Source: Curtobacterium sp. MCJR17_055 (lineage in GTDB: Bacteria; Actinomycetota; Actinomycetes; Actinomycetales; Microbacteriaceae). From it: a stretch of 64,000 bases of DNA. Each line of letters opens with the position of its first letter. Position 1 is the stretch's first letter. The DNA is taken from contig NZ_QKLF01000004.1 in the NCBI RefSeq assembly GCF_003224335.1, positions 186,001 to 250,000 of the forward strand. Direction: 5' to 3'. The position numbers were made by a program, and so were the translations under genes. Of this stretch, positions 7,182 to 16,174 are shown piece by piece. Under the pieces are notes generated by a model. That model was not told where the DNA came from. It was given only the letters and a program-made list of their open reading frames with translations, and made no database searches.

Positions 7182-8672
7182 ATGTCGATCTCCACCGCTG
7201 CTCCCGTCACGCCGAGCGTCCGCACCGCCCTGCGGTCCCCGCGCCTCCTCACCCGGGAGGTCCTGGCGGGGGTCGTCACGGCGCTCGCCCTCATCCCGGA
7301 GGCGATCTCGTTCTCCGTGGTCGCGGGCGTCGACCCCGCGGTCGGCCTCTTCTCGAGCGTCGTCTTCGCGATCGTCATCTCGGTCGTCGGCGGCCGGCCG
7401 GCGATGATCTCCGCCGCTGCCGGATCGGTCGCGCTCGTGATCGCACCCCTCGTGCGGGACCACGGCGTCGCGTACCTCGTCCCGGCGATCGTGCTCGGCG
7501 GCGTGTTCCAACTCGTGCTCGGGTTCCTCGGCGTCGCGCGGCTGATGCGCTTCATCCCGCGGAGCGTCAACCTGGCGTTCGTCAACGCGCTGGCGATCCT
7601 CATCTTCACCGCGCAGCTGCCGAACCTCCTCGGCGACGGAGTGCCACCCGTCGTGTGGCCCCTGACCGCCCTCGGCGTCGCGCTCATCGTCGGCGTCCCG
7701 TTCCTCACCAAGGCCGTCCCGGCACCGCTCATCGCCGTCGTCGTCGTGACGGCGATCACGATGGTGTTCGGCATCGCGGTCCCCACCGTCGGCGACGAGG
7801 GCTCGCTCCCCACCGCCCTGCCGGGGTTCACCGGCATCACGGTCCCGTTCACCCTGGACACCCTGCGGATCATCGCGCCGTACGCCTTCGGTGTCGCGAT
7901 CGTCGGCCTCATCGAGACGCTGCTCACCGCGCAGCTCGTCGACGCCGTCACCGAGACCCGCTCGAGTGCCTGGCGGGAGTCGTGGGGTCAGGGGATCGCG
8001 AACGTCGCCTCGGGCTTCTTCGGCGGCACCGGCGGGTGCGCGATGATCGGGCAGACCGTCATCAACGTCAAGACCGCGGGTGCCCGCACCAGGGTCTCGA
8101 CCTTCGTCGCCGGGGCAGCGGTCCTCGTCCTGACGATCGTCCTGCACGACCTGGTCGCACAGATCCCGATGGCGGCGCTCACCGCGGTGATGCTCATGGT
8201 CTGCGTCGCCACGTTCGACTGGCACAGCATCCGGCCGCGCACCCTCCGCCGCATGCCCCTCGGCGAGACGGCCGTCATGGTCATCACCGTGCTGGTCGTC
8301 GTCGCGACCGAGAACCTCGCCACCGGGGTCCTCGTCGGGGTCGTCGTCGCAGCACTGGTGTTCGCCCGCCGGGTCGCCCACGTCGTCGAGGTCGTGCGCG
8401 AACCGGTCGACGAGCGCACGGTCCGCTACCGGGTGCGCGGGGCACTGTTCTTCGCGTCCTCGAACGACCTCGTCAACCGGTTCTCCTACGCCGAGGACCC
8501 CGAGCACGTCGTCGTCGACATGTCCGAGGCGCACGTGTTCGACGCGAGCACGGTGGCCGCCCTGGACGGGGTCGAGCAGCGGTTCGCGAAGCACGGGTCC
8601 ACGGTGGAGGTGGTCAACCTGAACACCGGTTCGACCGCCCTGCACGGTCGGCTGTCCGGGCACCTCGACTGA
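7182..8672 (+). CDS. SulP-family anion transporter with STAS domain
   Basis: Integral membrane transporter of 496 aa for an inorganic anion such as sulfate or bicarbonate. Residues 1-390 are a run of hydrophobic helices with SulP features (ALALIPEAISFSVVAGVDP near the N-terminus, and GLIETLLTAQLVD). Residues 400-496 form a cytosolic STAS domain ending in FDASTVAALDGVEQRF. The substrate cannot be chosen from sequence. The predicted transcript starts at or one base before the ATG (TAGGGT 7 nt upstream), and the MerR-type dyad overlaps this promoter. The gene stands alone; the next gene has its own promoter. Confidence 0.92.
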   Translation: MSISTAAPVTPSVRTALRSPRLLTREVLAGVVTALALIPEAISFSVVAGVDPAVGLFSSVVFAIVISVVGGRPAMISAAAGSVALVIAPLVRDHGVAYLVPAIVLGGVFQLVLGFLGVARLMRFIPRSVNLAFVNALAILIFTAQLPNLLGDGVPPVVWPLTALGVALIVGVPFLTKAVPAPLIAVVVVTAITMVFGIAVPTVGDEGSLPTALPGFTGITVPFTLDTLRIIAPYAFGVAIVGLIETLLTAQLVDAVTETRSSAWRESWGQGIANVASGFFGGTGGCAMIGQTVINVKTAGARTRVSTFVAGAAVLVLTIVLHDLVAQIPMAALTAVMLMVCVATFDWHSIRPRTLRRMPLGETAVMVITVLVVVATENLATGVLVGVVVAALVFARRVAHVVEVVREPVDERTVRYRVRGALFFASSNDLVNRFSYAEDPEHVVVDMSEAHVFDASTVAALDGVEQRFAKHGSTVEVVNLNTGSTALHGRLSGHLD

Positions 8673-8740
8673 ACGGTCCCGAAGTCCGTGGATCCGCTGT
8701 GGGGCCGGTGGACGAGCGGGACCGACCTACACTGGAACCC

Positions 8741-9397
8741 ATGCCCGCGACCAAGATCCACCTCGTGCGGCACGGCGAGGTCCACAACCCCGACCGTGTC
8801 CTCTACGGGCGGCTCCCGGGCTTCGGTCTGAGCGAGCTCGGCACCCGGATGGCCCAGGCCTCGGCCACTGCCTGGAAGGACGCCGGCATCGACGTCCGGG
8901 CGATCGTCGCCTCCCCGTTGCAGCGCACGCAGGAGTCGGCCGCGCCGTGGTCGGCGGCCTACGGCCTGGACGTCCGCATCGACGAACGGCTCATCGAGCC
9001 GACGAACCGCTACGAGGGCCAGCCGCCGGGGTTCACCAAGCGCTCGGTCCGTCGGCCGAGTGAGTGGCCGTGGATCGCGAACCCGATGCGCCCGAGTTGG
9101 GGCGAGGCGTACGAGTCGATCGCCAACCGGATGCTCGCCGCCGTCACGACCGCGTGGGAGAGCGTCGACGAGGGCGACGTCGTCCTCGTGAGCCACCAGC
9201 TGCCGATCTGGATGGTGCACCGTCGGCTGGCGGGGGAGCCCCTCTGGCACGACCCCCGGAAGCGCCGGTGCGACCTCTCGAGCATCACGACCCTCGTGCG
9301 GACCCCCGGCACCGCGGCCGTCCGGTTCACCGAGGTCGGGTACGCGGACCCGGCGGCAGAGCTCCGCGCCTCGGCCACCGACGAAGGAGCAGTGTGA
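8741..9397 (+). CDS. Histidine phosphatase family protein of the cytochrome c maturation cluster
   Basis: A 218-aa phosphoglycerate-mutase-like phosphatase. The catalytic RHG motif is at residues 10-12 (nucleophile His11), SPLQRTQESA supplies the second Arg and the acid, and LVSHQLPIW gives the second His. The substrate is unknown. Its place ahead of ResA-CcdA-ResB-CcsB is conserved: Rv0525 holds the equivalent position in M. tuberculosis. A TACACT box 7 nt before the ATG predicts a leaderless operon mRNA. Its stop overlaps the next ATG (TGATG). The genetic linkage suggests a role tied to heme or cytochrome biogenesis, but this is inference. Confidence 0.88.
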   Translation: MPATKIHLVRHGEVHNPDRVLYGRLPGFGLSELGTRMAQASATAWKDAGIDVRAIVASPLQRTQESAAPWSAAYGLDVRIDERLIEPTNRYEGQPPGFTKRSVRRPSEWPWIANPMRPSWGEAYESIANRMLAAVTTAWESVDEGDVVLVSHQLPIWMVHRRLAGEPLWHDPRKRRCDLSSITTLVRTPGTAAVRFTEVGYADPAAELRASATDEGAV

Positions 9398-10017
9398 TGC
9401 GCACAACCCGCACCCGGACCCGGACCGCCGGTGCTGCAGCGATCGCGATCGCGACGGTGCTCGTGCTCGTCGGCTGCTCCTCGAGCAACGACTCCCTGTC
9501 GAAGCAGTACGGGAACGGCAGCACCCAGAACTACATCTCCGGGACCGGTGCGGTGACCGAGGTCGCGGCAGCCGACCGCTCCGACCCCGTCGACTTCACC
9601 GCTGAGTCGATCACGGGCGACGAGCTGTCGTCGAAGGCGATGCGCGGCGACGTCGTCGTCATCAACTTCTGGTACGCCGGCTGCCCGCCGTGCCGGGCCG
9701 AAGCGAAGCACCTCAACACCGTGCACGACCGGTTCGCCGACGACGACGTGCAGTTCATCGGCGTCAACGTCCGTGACGAGGCCGGTACCGCGGAGGCCTT
9801 CGAGCGCAAGTTCGGCGTCGACTACCCGACGGTCCTCGACGCCCGGACCGGCACCATGCAGCTCGCGCTCTCCGGTGAGATCGCCCCGAACGCCGTGCCG
9901 ACGACGATCGTCCTCGACGAGCAGGGCCGGGTCGCAGCGCGGGTCCTCGGTGCGGTCGACGGACCGGGCATCCTCACCACCCTGGTGGACGACGAGCTGA
10001 CCGGCAAGGCGTCCTGA
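9397..10017 (+). CDS. ResA/TlpA-like thiol-disulfide oxidoreductase lipoprotein
   Basis: Extracytoplasmic thioredoxin-fold protein that reduces apocytochrome c heme-binding cysteines in System II maturation. It is 206 aa, with an Arg-rich n-region, hydrophobic core and lipobox ending VGC (Cys27). The active site WYAGCPPC has Cys96 and Cys99. Electrons are expected from CcdA, encoded 3 bp downstream. Coupled translation with the phosphatase is likely from the 1-base overlap of stop and start. Confidence 0.93.
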   Translation: MRTTRTRTRTAGAAAIAIATVLVLVGCSSSNDSLSKQYGNGSTQNYISGTGAVTEVAAADRSDPVDFTAESITGDELSSKAMRGDVVVINFWYAGCPPCRAEAKHLNTVHDRFADDDVQFIGVNVRDEAGTAEAFERKFGVDYPTVLDARTGTMQLALSGEIAPNAVPTTIVLDEQGRVAARVLGAVDGPGILTTLVDDELTGKAS

Positions 10018-10020
10018 CCG

Positions 10021-10767
10021 GTGTCCAGCGGCAACCCCTTCGCCGACGCGATCTTCAGCGGGCAGCTCCTCGTCGGGCTGCCCGTGGCGGCGCTCGCCGG
10101 GCTCGTCTCGTTCCTGTCGCCGTGCGTGCTGCCCCTCGTGCCGGGCTACCTCGGGTACGTGGGCGGGATCGCCGACGGCTCGCGGCACTCGCGCGGACGC
10201 GTGCTCCTCGGCGTGCTCCTGTTCGTGCTCGGCTTCACCGTCGTCTTCGTCCTGGGGTCCGCCGCGGCGGGCGCGGTCGGCTTCTGGCTCGTGCGCTGGC
10301 GGGACCTCATCGTGCAGCTCATGGGCATCGTCGTGATCGCGATGGGCTTGGTCTTCATCGGACGGTTCACGTTCCTGCAGCGGACCGTCAAGTCGTCCTT
10401 CACCCCGCGCACCGGGCTGCTCGGCGCCCCGCTGCTCGGCATCGTGTTCGCGCTCGGGTGGACGCCCTGCATCGGCCCGACCCTGGCGGCGATCAACCTC
10501 ATCAGCTTCCAGTCCGGCAGCGCCTGGCAGGGCGTCGTGCTCGGCATCGCGTACTGCATCGGACTCGGCGTCCCGTTCCTGCTCGTCGCACTCGGCGCCG
10601 GATGGGCCTCGGGCGCGATCGGCGTCGTCAAGCGGCACATGCGCACCGTCAACATCATCGGAGGAGCGATCCTGATCGTCATCGGTCTGCTCATGGTCAC
10701 CGGCATCTGGTCGGCCGTCATGTCGAGCGTCGGGGCGGTGATCCAGAGCTTTGTCCCCGCGGTCTGA
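10021..10767 (+). CDS. ccdA: CcdA cytochrome c biogenesis thiol transporter
   Basis: Membrane protein (248 aa, six predicted helices) that carries reducing equivalents from cytosolic thioredoxin across the membrane to the ResA-like protein. The two redox cysteines sit in the family contexts FLSPCVLPLVPGYL (Cys35) and GWTPCIGPT (Cys150). The GTG start follows the upstream stop after 3 bp. It is part of an unbroken four-gene System II block. Confidence 0.94.
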   Translation: MSSGNPFADAIFSGQLLVGLPVAALAGLVSFLSPCVLPLVPGYLGYVGGIADGSRHSRGRVLLGVLLFVLGFTVVFVLGSAAAGAVGFWLVRWRDLIVQLMGIVVIAMGLVFIGRFTFLQRTVKSSFTPRTGLLGAPLLGIVFALGWTPCIGPTLAAINLISFQSGSAWQGVVLGIAYCIGLGVPFLLVALGAGWASGAIGVVKRHMRTVNIIGGAILIVIGLLMVTGIWSAVMSSVGAVIQSFVPAV

Positions 10768-12523
10768 GCGCAACGAGGACGACCTGGTCGACGAGGCCGG
10801 GACCGGTGCCGACCGCACGTCGGACCCCCAGCGACCGTCCGACCACGTCGACGCGACCCCGGCCGCGTCGAGCGCCCGGGACGACGGGATCGCGCAGCCG
10901 AAGCTCGGTGTCGTCGGGTACCTCCGCTTCGCCTGGCGTCAGCTGACGAGCATGCGCACGGCGCTCTTCCTGCTCATGCTGCTCGCCCTTGCGGCCATCC
11001 CGGGGTCGCTCGTGCCGCAGCGGCAGGCGGACCCGAACGGCGTCGTGCAGTACGAGAACGACCACCCGACGCTCTTCCCGGTCCTCGACAAGCTGCAGGT
11101 GTTCGACACCTACACGTCCGTCTGGTTCTCGGCGATCTACCTGCTGCTCTTCGTGTCGCTCATCGGCTGCATCGTGCCGCGCACCCGCCACCACTGGCAG
11201 GCGCTGCGGACACGGCCCCCGAGGACGCCGGCGCGACTCGGTCGGCTCGCCGGCTTCCGCACCGTCGCGGTGACCCCCGAGACGGTCCGTGCCACCGCGA
11301 CCGGTGCCGGCGCGGAGGGCGTGGCCGCGACCGCCGGGGCGGACGCCGCCCCGGGCCTCCCGTCCGTCGACCACGCCGTGACGTCCGCGATGGCGCAGCT
11401 GAAGCGCTCCGGCTACCGCGTCGAGCGGTTCGGGGACTCCGTCAGCGCCGAGCGCGGGTACCTCCGCGAGACCGGCAACCTGGTGTTCCACGCGGCCCTC
11501 GTGGGCGTGCTCCTGGCCGTCGGCCTCGGTGGCGGGTTCAGCTACACCGGCCAGCGACTGCTCGTCGAGGGGCAGACCTTCACGAACGTCCTCGGCTCGT
11601 ACGACTCGTTCAACCCCGGCCGCTGGTTCTCGCAGTCGGACCTGCAGGGCTACAACCTGACGCTCGACGACTTCGAGACGAAGTACGAGGAGACCAACCT
11701 CGACGCGCTCGGGCAGGCGACCGACTACTCCGCGACCGTGACCGGCCGGACCCGGGACGGCGCGGAGAAGACGAGCCGACTCGGCGTGAACGAGCCGCTC
11801 GCGATCGGCGGGACGAACGTGTACCTGCTCGGCAACGGCTACGCGATGCAGGTCACGGTGCGGGACGGCGAGGGCGACGTGGCGTTCCAGGACGTCGTGC
11901 CCTTCCTGCCCGAGGACGCGAACTACACCTCGACCGGCGTCATCAAGGTCCCGGACGCGTCACCGGACCAGCTCGGCATGATCGGGTTCTTCTACCCGAC
12001 CGCGGTGAAGCAGAGCACCGGTGCCTTCGCGTCGGCGTACCCGGACACCGAGAACCCGATGCTGTCGCTGCAGGTCTACACGGGCGACCTCGGCCTGGAC
12101 GACGGTGTCCCGCAGAGCGTCTACCAGCTCTCGACGAAGGGGCTGACGCAGATCGCGGGCCGGCAGGCGGACACCCCGAGCATCTCGATGAAGCCCGGCG
12201 AGACGAAGCAGCTCCCGGACGGCGCCGGGTCGATCACCTTCGACGGGGTGAAGCGCTACGTGTCCCTCGACGTGCACCACGACCCGTCGCAGCTCTGGGT
12301 CGCCGCCTTCGCGATCCTCTCCGTGCTCGGCCTGCTCACCTCGCTGTTCGTCCCGCGCCGACGCGTGTGGGTCAAGGCCGTGCGGCGGACGGGAGCGGAG
12401 CACGGGGAGTTCGACCTCGAGTACGCGGGTCTGGCCCGCGGTGAGGACCCGAACCTCGAGCGGGCGGTGGCGGACATCGCTCAGCGGCACATGTCGGACC
12501 TCGGAGTTAGGATCGCCCAGTGA
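10751..12523 (+). CDS. resB: ResB-like System II cytochrome c synthase subunit
   Basis: With CcsB this forms the membrane complex that exports heme and attaches it to apocytochrome c. The 590-aa protein has a hydrophilic, acidic N-terminus, hydrophobic helices near residues 70-95, 125-145 and 240-260, a large extracytoplasmic domain, and a final helix near residue 520. The TTG start overlaps ccdA by 17 bp; it has only a weak ribosome site, but no later in-frame start precedes the first helix. A -10-like TAGGAT near the 3' end could drive ccsB separately. Confidence 0.92.
   Translation: MSPRSERNEDDLVDEAGTGADRTSDPQRPSDHVDATPAASSARDDGIAQPKLGVVGYLRFAWRQLTSMRTALFLLMLLALAAIPGSLVPQRQADPNGVVQYENDHPTLFPVLDKLQVFDTYTSVWFSAIYLLLFVSLIGCIVPRTRHHWQALRTRPPRTPARLGRLAGFRTVAVTPETVRATATGAGAEGVAATAGADAAPGLPSVDHAVTSAMAQLKRSGYRVERFGDSVSAERGYLRETGNLVFHAALVGVLLAVGLGGGFSYTGQRLLVEGQTFTNVLGSYDSFNPGRWFSQSDLQGYNLTLDDFETKYEETNLDALGQATDYSATVTGRTRDGAEKTSRLGVNEPLAIGGTNVYLLGNGYAMQVTVRDGEGDVAFQDVVPFLPEDANYTSTGVIKVPDASPDQLGMIGFFYPTAVKQSTGAFASAYPDTENPMLSLQVYTGDLGLDDGVPQSVYQLSTKGLTQIAGRQADTPSISMKPGETKQLPDGAGSITFDGVKRYVSLDVHHDPSQLWVAAFAILSVLGLLTSLFVPRRRVWVKAVRRTGAEHGEFDLEYAGLARGEDPNLERAVADIAQRHMSDLGVRIAQ
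12508..12513 (+). promoter_or_regulatory. Possible internal leaderless promoter for ccsB
   Basis: TAGGAT inside the 3' end of resB ends exactly 6 nt before the ccsB GTG, the same geometry seen at many promoter-proximal genes in the window. It could provide ccsB transcription independent of the operon. Confidence 0.4.
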
Positions 12524-13512
12524 ACACGACAACACTCGCCACCTACTCGGTGGTCCTGACGTACTCCGCGATGGCGGTCTACGTCATCGCGTTCATCTCG
12601 TTCGCGCTCGACATGGCCAAGCGCGCCGGAGACGTCGGCGCGGCCGGCTCGGCGACCGGAACCGCCTCGCGTGACGGGGCAGCGGCCACGGTGGCGACCG
12701 TCCAGGGCGGCACCGTCGTCCTCGAGCGCGTCGAGCAGCAGAGCCCGGGCGGCGGTCAGCGCGGATCCCGGTTCGAACGGGTCGGCATGGCGATGACGGT
12801 GCTCGCCCTCGTGGTGCACGTCGGCGCGATCGTCCTCCGGGGCATCGCGGCCGAGCGGGTGCCGTGGGGCAACATGTTCGAGTTCTCGCTCACGGGCACG
12901 GGGCTCATCATCCTGGTGTTCCTGCTCGTGCAGTTCTGGCAGGACCTCAAGTTCCTCGGTGTGTTCATCACCGGCCTGACGATCATCCTGCTCGGCATCG
13001 CGACGGTGAACTACTACGTGCCCGTCGTGCCGCTGCAGCCCGCGCTGCAGTCGTACTGGCTCGTCATCCACGTCTTCGTCGCCATCGCCGGCACCGGGTT
13101 CTTCGCCCTCGGCGCGGGACTCGCGGTCGCGCAGCTCGTCCAGACGTACCGCCTGGGACGTCCGGAGTCGCGGAAGCTGCGCTTCATGGCGACGCTGCCC
13201 GACGCGGACCGCCTCGAGGTCCTCAGCTACCGCGTGATCCTGGTCGGCTTCGTGCTCTGGACCTTCACGCTCATCGCCGGCGCGATCTGGGCCGAGCGCG
13301 CCTGGGGCCGGTACTGGGGGTGGGACACCAAGGAGGTCTGGACCTTCATCATCTGGGTGCTCTACGCCGGGTACATCCACGCCCGCGCGACCCGTGGGTG
13401 GCGTGGTGCGCGCTCGTCGTGGCTGGCGCTCATCGGCTTCGCGGCCGTGATGTTCAACTTCTCGGTGGTCAACGTCTTCTTCAAGGGGCTGCACAGCTAC
13501 TCCGGGCTCTGA
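12520..13512 (+). CDS. ccsB: CcsB/CcsA heme exporter-synthase subunit
   Basis: Partner of ResB in System II cytochrome c maturation. The 330-aa membrane protein carries the tryptophan-rich heme-binding motif WGRYWGWDTKEVW near residue 263, with conserved histidines in flanking segments (VIHVFV and YIHARA). The GTG start overlaps the resB stop (GTGA). A Gly/Ala-rich cytosolic insert between the first and second helices (about residues 30-85) is longer than usual and looks disordered. The gene ends ahead of a perfect palindromic terminator. Confidence 0.94.
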   Translation: MNTTTLATYSVVLTYSAMAVYVIAFISFALDMAKRAGDVGAAGSATGTASRDGAAATVATVQGGTVVLERVEQQSPGGGQRGSRFERVGMAMTVLALVVHVGAIVLRGIAAERVPWGNMFEFSLTGTGLIILVFLLVQFWQDLKFLGVFITGLTIILLGIATVNYYVPVVPLQPALQSYWLVIHVFVAIAGTGFFALGAGLAVAQLVQTYRLGRPESRKLRFMATLPDADRLEVLSYRVILVGFVLWTFTLIAGAIWAERAWGRYWGWDTKEVWTFIIWVLYAGYIHARATRGWRGARSSWLALIGFAAVMFNFSVVNVFFKGLHSYSGL

Positions 13513-13540
13513 CACCGGCGCGTCGACGACGCGGCTCCGG

Positions 13541-13586
13541 ACGGACGGGAGGCCCGACACCAGCTGGTGTCGGGCCTCCCGTCCGT
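13541..13586. terminator. 46-bp perfect palindrome between ccsB and menC
   Basis: Two 23-bp arms meet without spacer at 13563/13564 and contain the core GGGAGGCCCG. The flanking genes converge, so it can serve both strands. As at 4850, no T-tract follows. Confidence 0.8.
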
Positions 13587-13602
13587 CGTGTGGGCGGCGT
13601 GG

Positions 13603-14652
13603 TCACCGCGCGGTCAGGAGCGCGTGCACCCGACGCAGTCGCGCCTCCCACCACGCGGTGCGGTCGGGAGCCGCAGCCCAGCGTTCGAGCAGGGCGGTGT
13701 CCGCCTCGACCCGGCGCACGGCGATCCGCCCGTCGACGGGCACGAGCGGGTCGGCGGTCACGTCGCCCGTGAGCATCACGCCCGTGCCGAGTCCGGCGGC
13801 GTAGCCGGGGGCCATCGCAGCGGCGGCGAGGAACGCGCCCATCCCGAGCCCGACGGAGGTGTCGAGCGCGCTGGAGACCACGCAGGGCAGGCCGGCCTCG
13901 GCGATCACCGCGCGTGCCGCGGTGACGCCGCCGAGTGGCTGCGCCTTGACCACGAGGACGTCGGCGGCTCCGGCCCGGGCCACGGCCAGCGGCTCCGCGG
14001 CCTTGCGGACGCTCTCGTCGGCCGCGATCGGGACACCGAGGCCCGCCACGCGCGACCGGAGGGCGGCGAGGTCCGCGACCGAGGCGACCGGCTGCTCGGC
14101 GTACTGCAGGCGGAACGGAGCGAGCCGTTCCAGGGCGCGGGTCGCGTCGTCGAGCGACCAGAGCCCGTTCGCGTCGACGCGGACGGCGGCGTCCTCGCCC
14201 ATCGCGCGGCGGACGGCGGCGACCCGGGCGACGTCGTCCTCGATGCCCGTCCCGGGCTCGGCGACCTTCACCTTCGCGGTGGTGCACCCGGGGTAGCGCC
14301 GGAGCAGGTCGGGGACGTCCGCCGCGGCGATCGCGGGCACCGTCGCGTTGACCGGGACCGAGTCGGCCGCCGGTCCGTGCGGCGTCCACCCGAAGTCGAT
14401 GGTGGCGCGGAGCCACGCGGCGGCCTCGGCGTCGTCGTACTCGACGAAGGGGGAGAACTCGGTCCACCCCTCGGGGCCGCGGAGGACGAGTGCCTCGCGC
14501 ACGGTGATGCCGCGGAAGCGGACCCGCATCGGCAGGGCGACGACCCTGGCGGTCGCGAGCAGGTCGTCGAGGTCGGGGACGGCGGCCGTGGACGACGGCG
14601 CGCCGTGGTCGGACGGTGATGACGGAGTGGTCGGCGGGGTCACATCGGGCAC
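13603..14652 (-). CDS. menC: o-Succinylbenzoate synthase
   Basis: Enolase-superfamily enzyme that dehydrates SHCHC to o-succinylbenzoate in menaquinone synthesis. Signature residues are the catalytic Lys pair in TAKVKV, metal-ligand segments RVDANGLW, YAEQPV and AADES, and the second Lys in VVKAQPLGG. The chosen GTG start has GAGGAT about 8 nt upstream and gives 349 aa. The first 30 residues are low-complexity Pro/Ser, so a later start is possible. Convergent with ccsB; the other men genes lie on the opposite strand just upstream. Confidence 0.92.
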   Translation of the reverse strand: MPDVTPPTTPSSPSDHGAPSSTAAVPDLDDLLATARVVALPMRVRFRGITVREALVLRGPEGWTEFSPFVEYDDAEAAAWLRATIDFGWTPHGPAADSVPVNATVPAIAAADVPDLLRRYPGCTTAKVKVAEPGTGIEDDVARVAAVRRAMGEDAAVRVDANGLWSLDDATRALERLAPFRLQYAEQPVASVADLAALRSRVAGLGVPIAADESVRKAAEPLAVARAGAADVLVVKAQPLGGVTAARAVIAEAGLPCVVSSALDTSVGLGMGAFLAAAAMAPGYAAGLGTGVMLTGDVTADPLVPVDGRIAVRRVEADTALLERWAAAPDRTAWWEARLRRVHALLTAR

Positions 14653-14813
14653 GCGGCCATCCTCGCAGCACGCTCCATGGGTCCTCCCGGCTGTTCCGAG
14701 GGGACCGCCAGGGCAGCGCACTACCATCGCTCCGGTCGACCACCGGTCGGCCGGGTCGGCACCGTCCACGGAGCCGACCGTGGAGCGACGAGGTGGATCG
14801 ACGAGGAGGCTCG

Positions 14814-15185
14814 GTGGCGACCGACGAGTTCGCGCGGCTCATGCGTCAGGGCACCGTCGACGTCCGCCGTCAACCTGCCGACCGCCGTCGCCGCAACCCC
14901 GTCATCGGGAAGATCGCGCTCGGCCTGGCCGTCGTCGCCGCGGCGGTGGACGCGAGCGCCTTCGCCGTCTTCATGGGCGGGGACACCACGTTCGCGTTCG
15001 GCATCTGCTTCGTGGTCGTCTTCCTCACCCTGGTCGCGGCGGTCCTCGGGTTCATCTCGGCCGTCGGGTCGTTCGGCCGCTGGTACGGGGTCGTCGGGGT
15101 CGTGCTCGCCTTCTTCGCGAACCCGGTGATCCTCATCGTGCTCGTCGTCATCGTCGCGCCGGAGATGCTCGCCGGCATGCAGTAG
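14814..15185 (+). CDS. Small integral membrane protein of unknown function
   Basis: A 123-aa protein with a basic, Arg-rich cytosolic N-terminus (VRRQPADRRRRNP) and three to four hydrophobic helices from about residue 30 to 118. The GTG start follows GAGGAGG by about 5 nt, one of the stronger ribosome sites in the window. It lies 59 bp before menB, which has its own promoter. No domain was recognised. Confidence 0.75.
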   Translation: MATDEFARLMRQGTVDVRRQPADRRRRNPVIGKIALGLAVVAAAVDASAFAVFMGGDTTFAFGICFVVVFLTLVAAVLGFISAVGSFGRWYGVVGVVLAFFANPVILIVLVVIVAPEMLAGMQ

Positions 15186-15244
15186 GAGCGGTCCGACCGG
15201 GCGGGAGCGGACCTGGCCACCGGGGCCCGCGGTAGGTTCGGGAC

Positions 15245-16174
15245 ATGCCCTCTGCCGTCTCCGACCTGTTCGACCCCGACGTCTGGACCGCTGCTCCGAT
15301 CGCCGAGCGGTTCACCGACGTCACGTACCACAAGCACGTCTCCGGCGGCATCGTCCGGGTGGCGTTCGACCGCCCCGAGGTACGGAACGCCTTCCGCCCG
15401 CGCACGGTCGACGAGCTCCACCGGGCACTGGACGACGCCCGCCAGGACCCCCGCGTCGGCGTGGTCCTGCTCACCGGCAACGGGCCGAGCCCGAAGGACG
15501 GCGGGTGGGCGTTCTGCTCCGGCGGCGACCAGCGCATCCGGGGCCGGAGCGGCTACCAGTACGTGGGCGACGAGGGCGCACCGCCGGAGGGCGTCGACCC
15601 CGCTGCCGCCCAGGCGTCGATGGGACGGCTGCACATCCTCGAGGTGCAGCGCCTCATCCGGATGATGCCGAAGGTCGTCATCGCGGTCGTCCCCGGATGG
15701 GCGGCGGGCGGCGGGCACTCGCTGCACGCGGTCTGCGACCTCACCATCGCGAGCGCGGAGCACGGGAAGTTCAAGCAGACCGACGCCGACGTCGGCTCCT
15801 TCGACGGTGGCTACGGCAGCGCCTACTACGCGAAGCAGATCGGCCAGAAGCTCGCGCGTGAGGTCTTCTTCCTGGCCGAGGAGTACTCCGCCCAGCGTGC
15901 CTACGAGATGGGCGCCGTGAACAAGGTCGTGCCGCACGAGGACCTGGAGCGCGAGGCCATCCGCTGGGGCGAGACGATCCTGGGCAAGTCGCCGACCGCG
16001 ATCCGGATGCTCAAGTACGCCTTCAACGCGGTGGACGACGGCATGGTCGGTCAGCAGGTCTTCGCCGGCGAGGCCACGCGGTTGGCGTACGGCACGGACG
16101 AAGCCGTCGAGGGCCGCGACTCCTTCCTCGAGAAGCGCTCGCCCGACTGGACAGCGTTCCCCTGGCACTACTGA
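15245..16174 (+). CDS. menB: 1,4-Dihydroxy-2-naphthoyl-CoA synthase
   Basis: Crotonase-fold enzyme that closes the second ring of the naphthoquinone from o-succinylbenzoyl-CoA. At 309 aa it has the usual actinobacterial length. Diagnostic features are FCSGGDQRIRG, the oxyanion-hole segment WAAGGGHSLH, and the C-terminal SPDWTAFPWHY. TAGGTT ends 6 nt before the ATG and no ribosome site is present, predicting a leaderless start of the menB-menE transcript. Its last base is the first base of menE. Confidence 0.97.
   Translation: MPSAVSDLFDPDVWTAAPIAERFTDVTYHKHVSGGIVRVAFDRPEVRNAFRPRTVDELHRALDDARQDPRVGVVLLTGNGPSPKDGGWAFCSGGDQRIRGRSGYQYVGDEGAPPEGVDPAAAQASMGRLHILEVQRLIRMMPKVVIAVVPGWAAGGGHSLHAVCDLTIASAEHGKFKQTDADVGSFDGGYGSAYYAKQIGQKLAREVFFLAEEYSAQRAYEMGAVNKVVPHEDLEREAIRWGETILGKSPTAIRMLKYAFNAVDDGMVGQQVFAGEATRLAYGTDEAVEGRDSFLEKRSPDWTAFPWHY

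Noticed and set aside
7158-8663. 501-codon minus-strand frame antisense to SulP
   Set aside because: Composition is skewed to Asp/Arg/His and it mirrors the transporter's codons.
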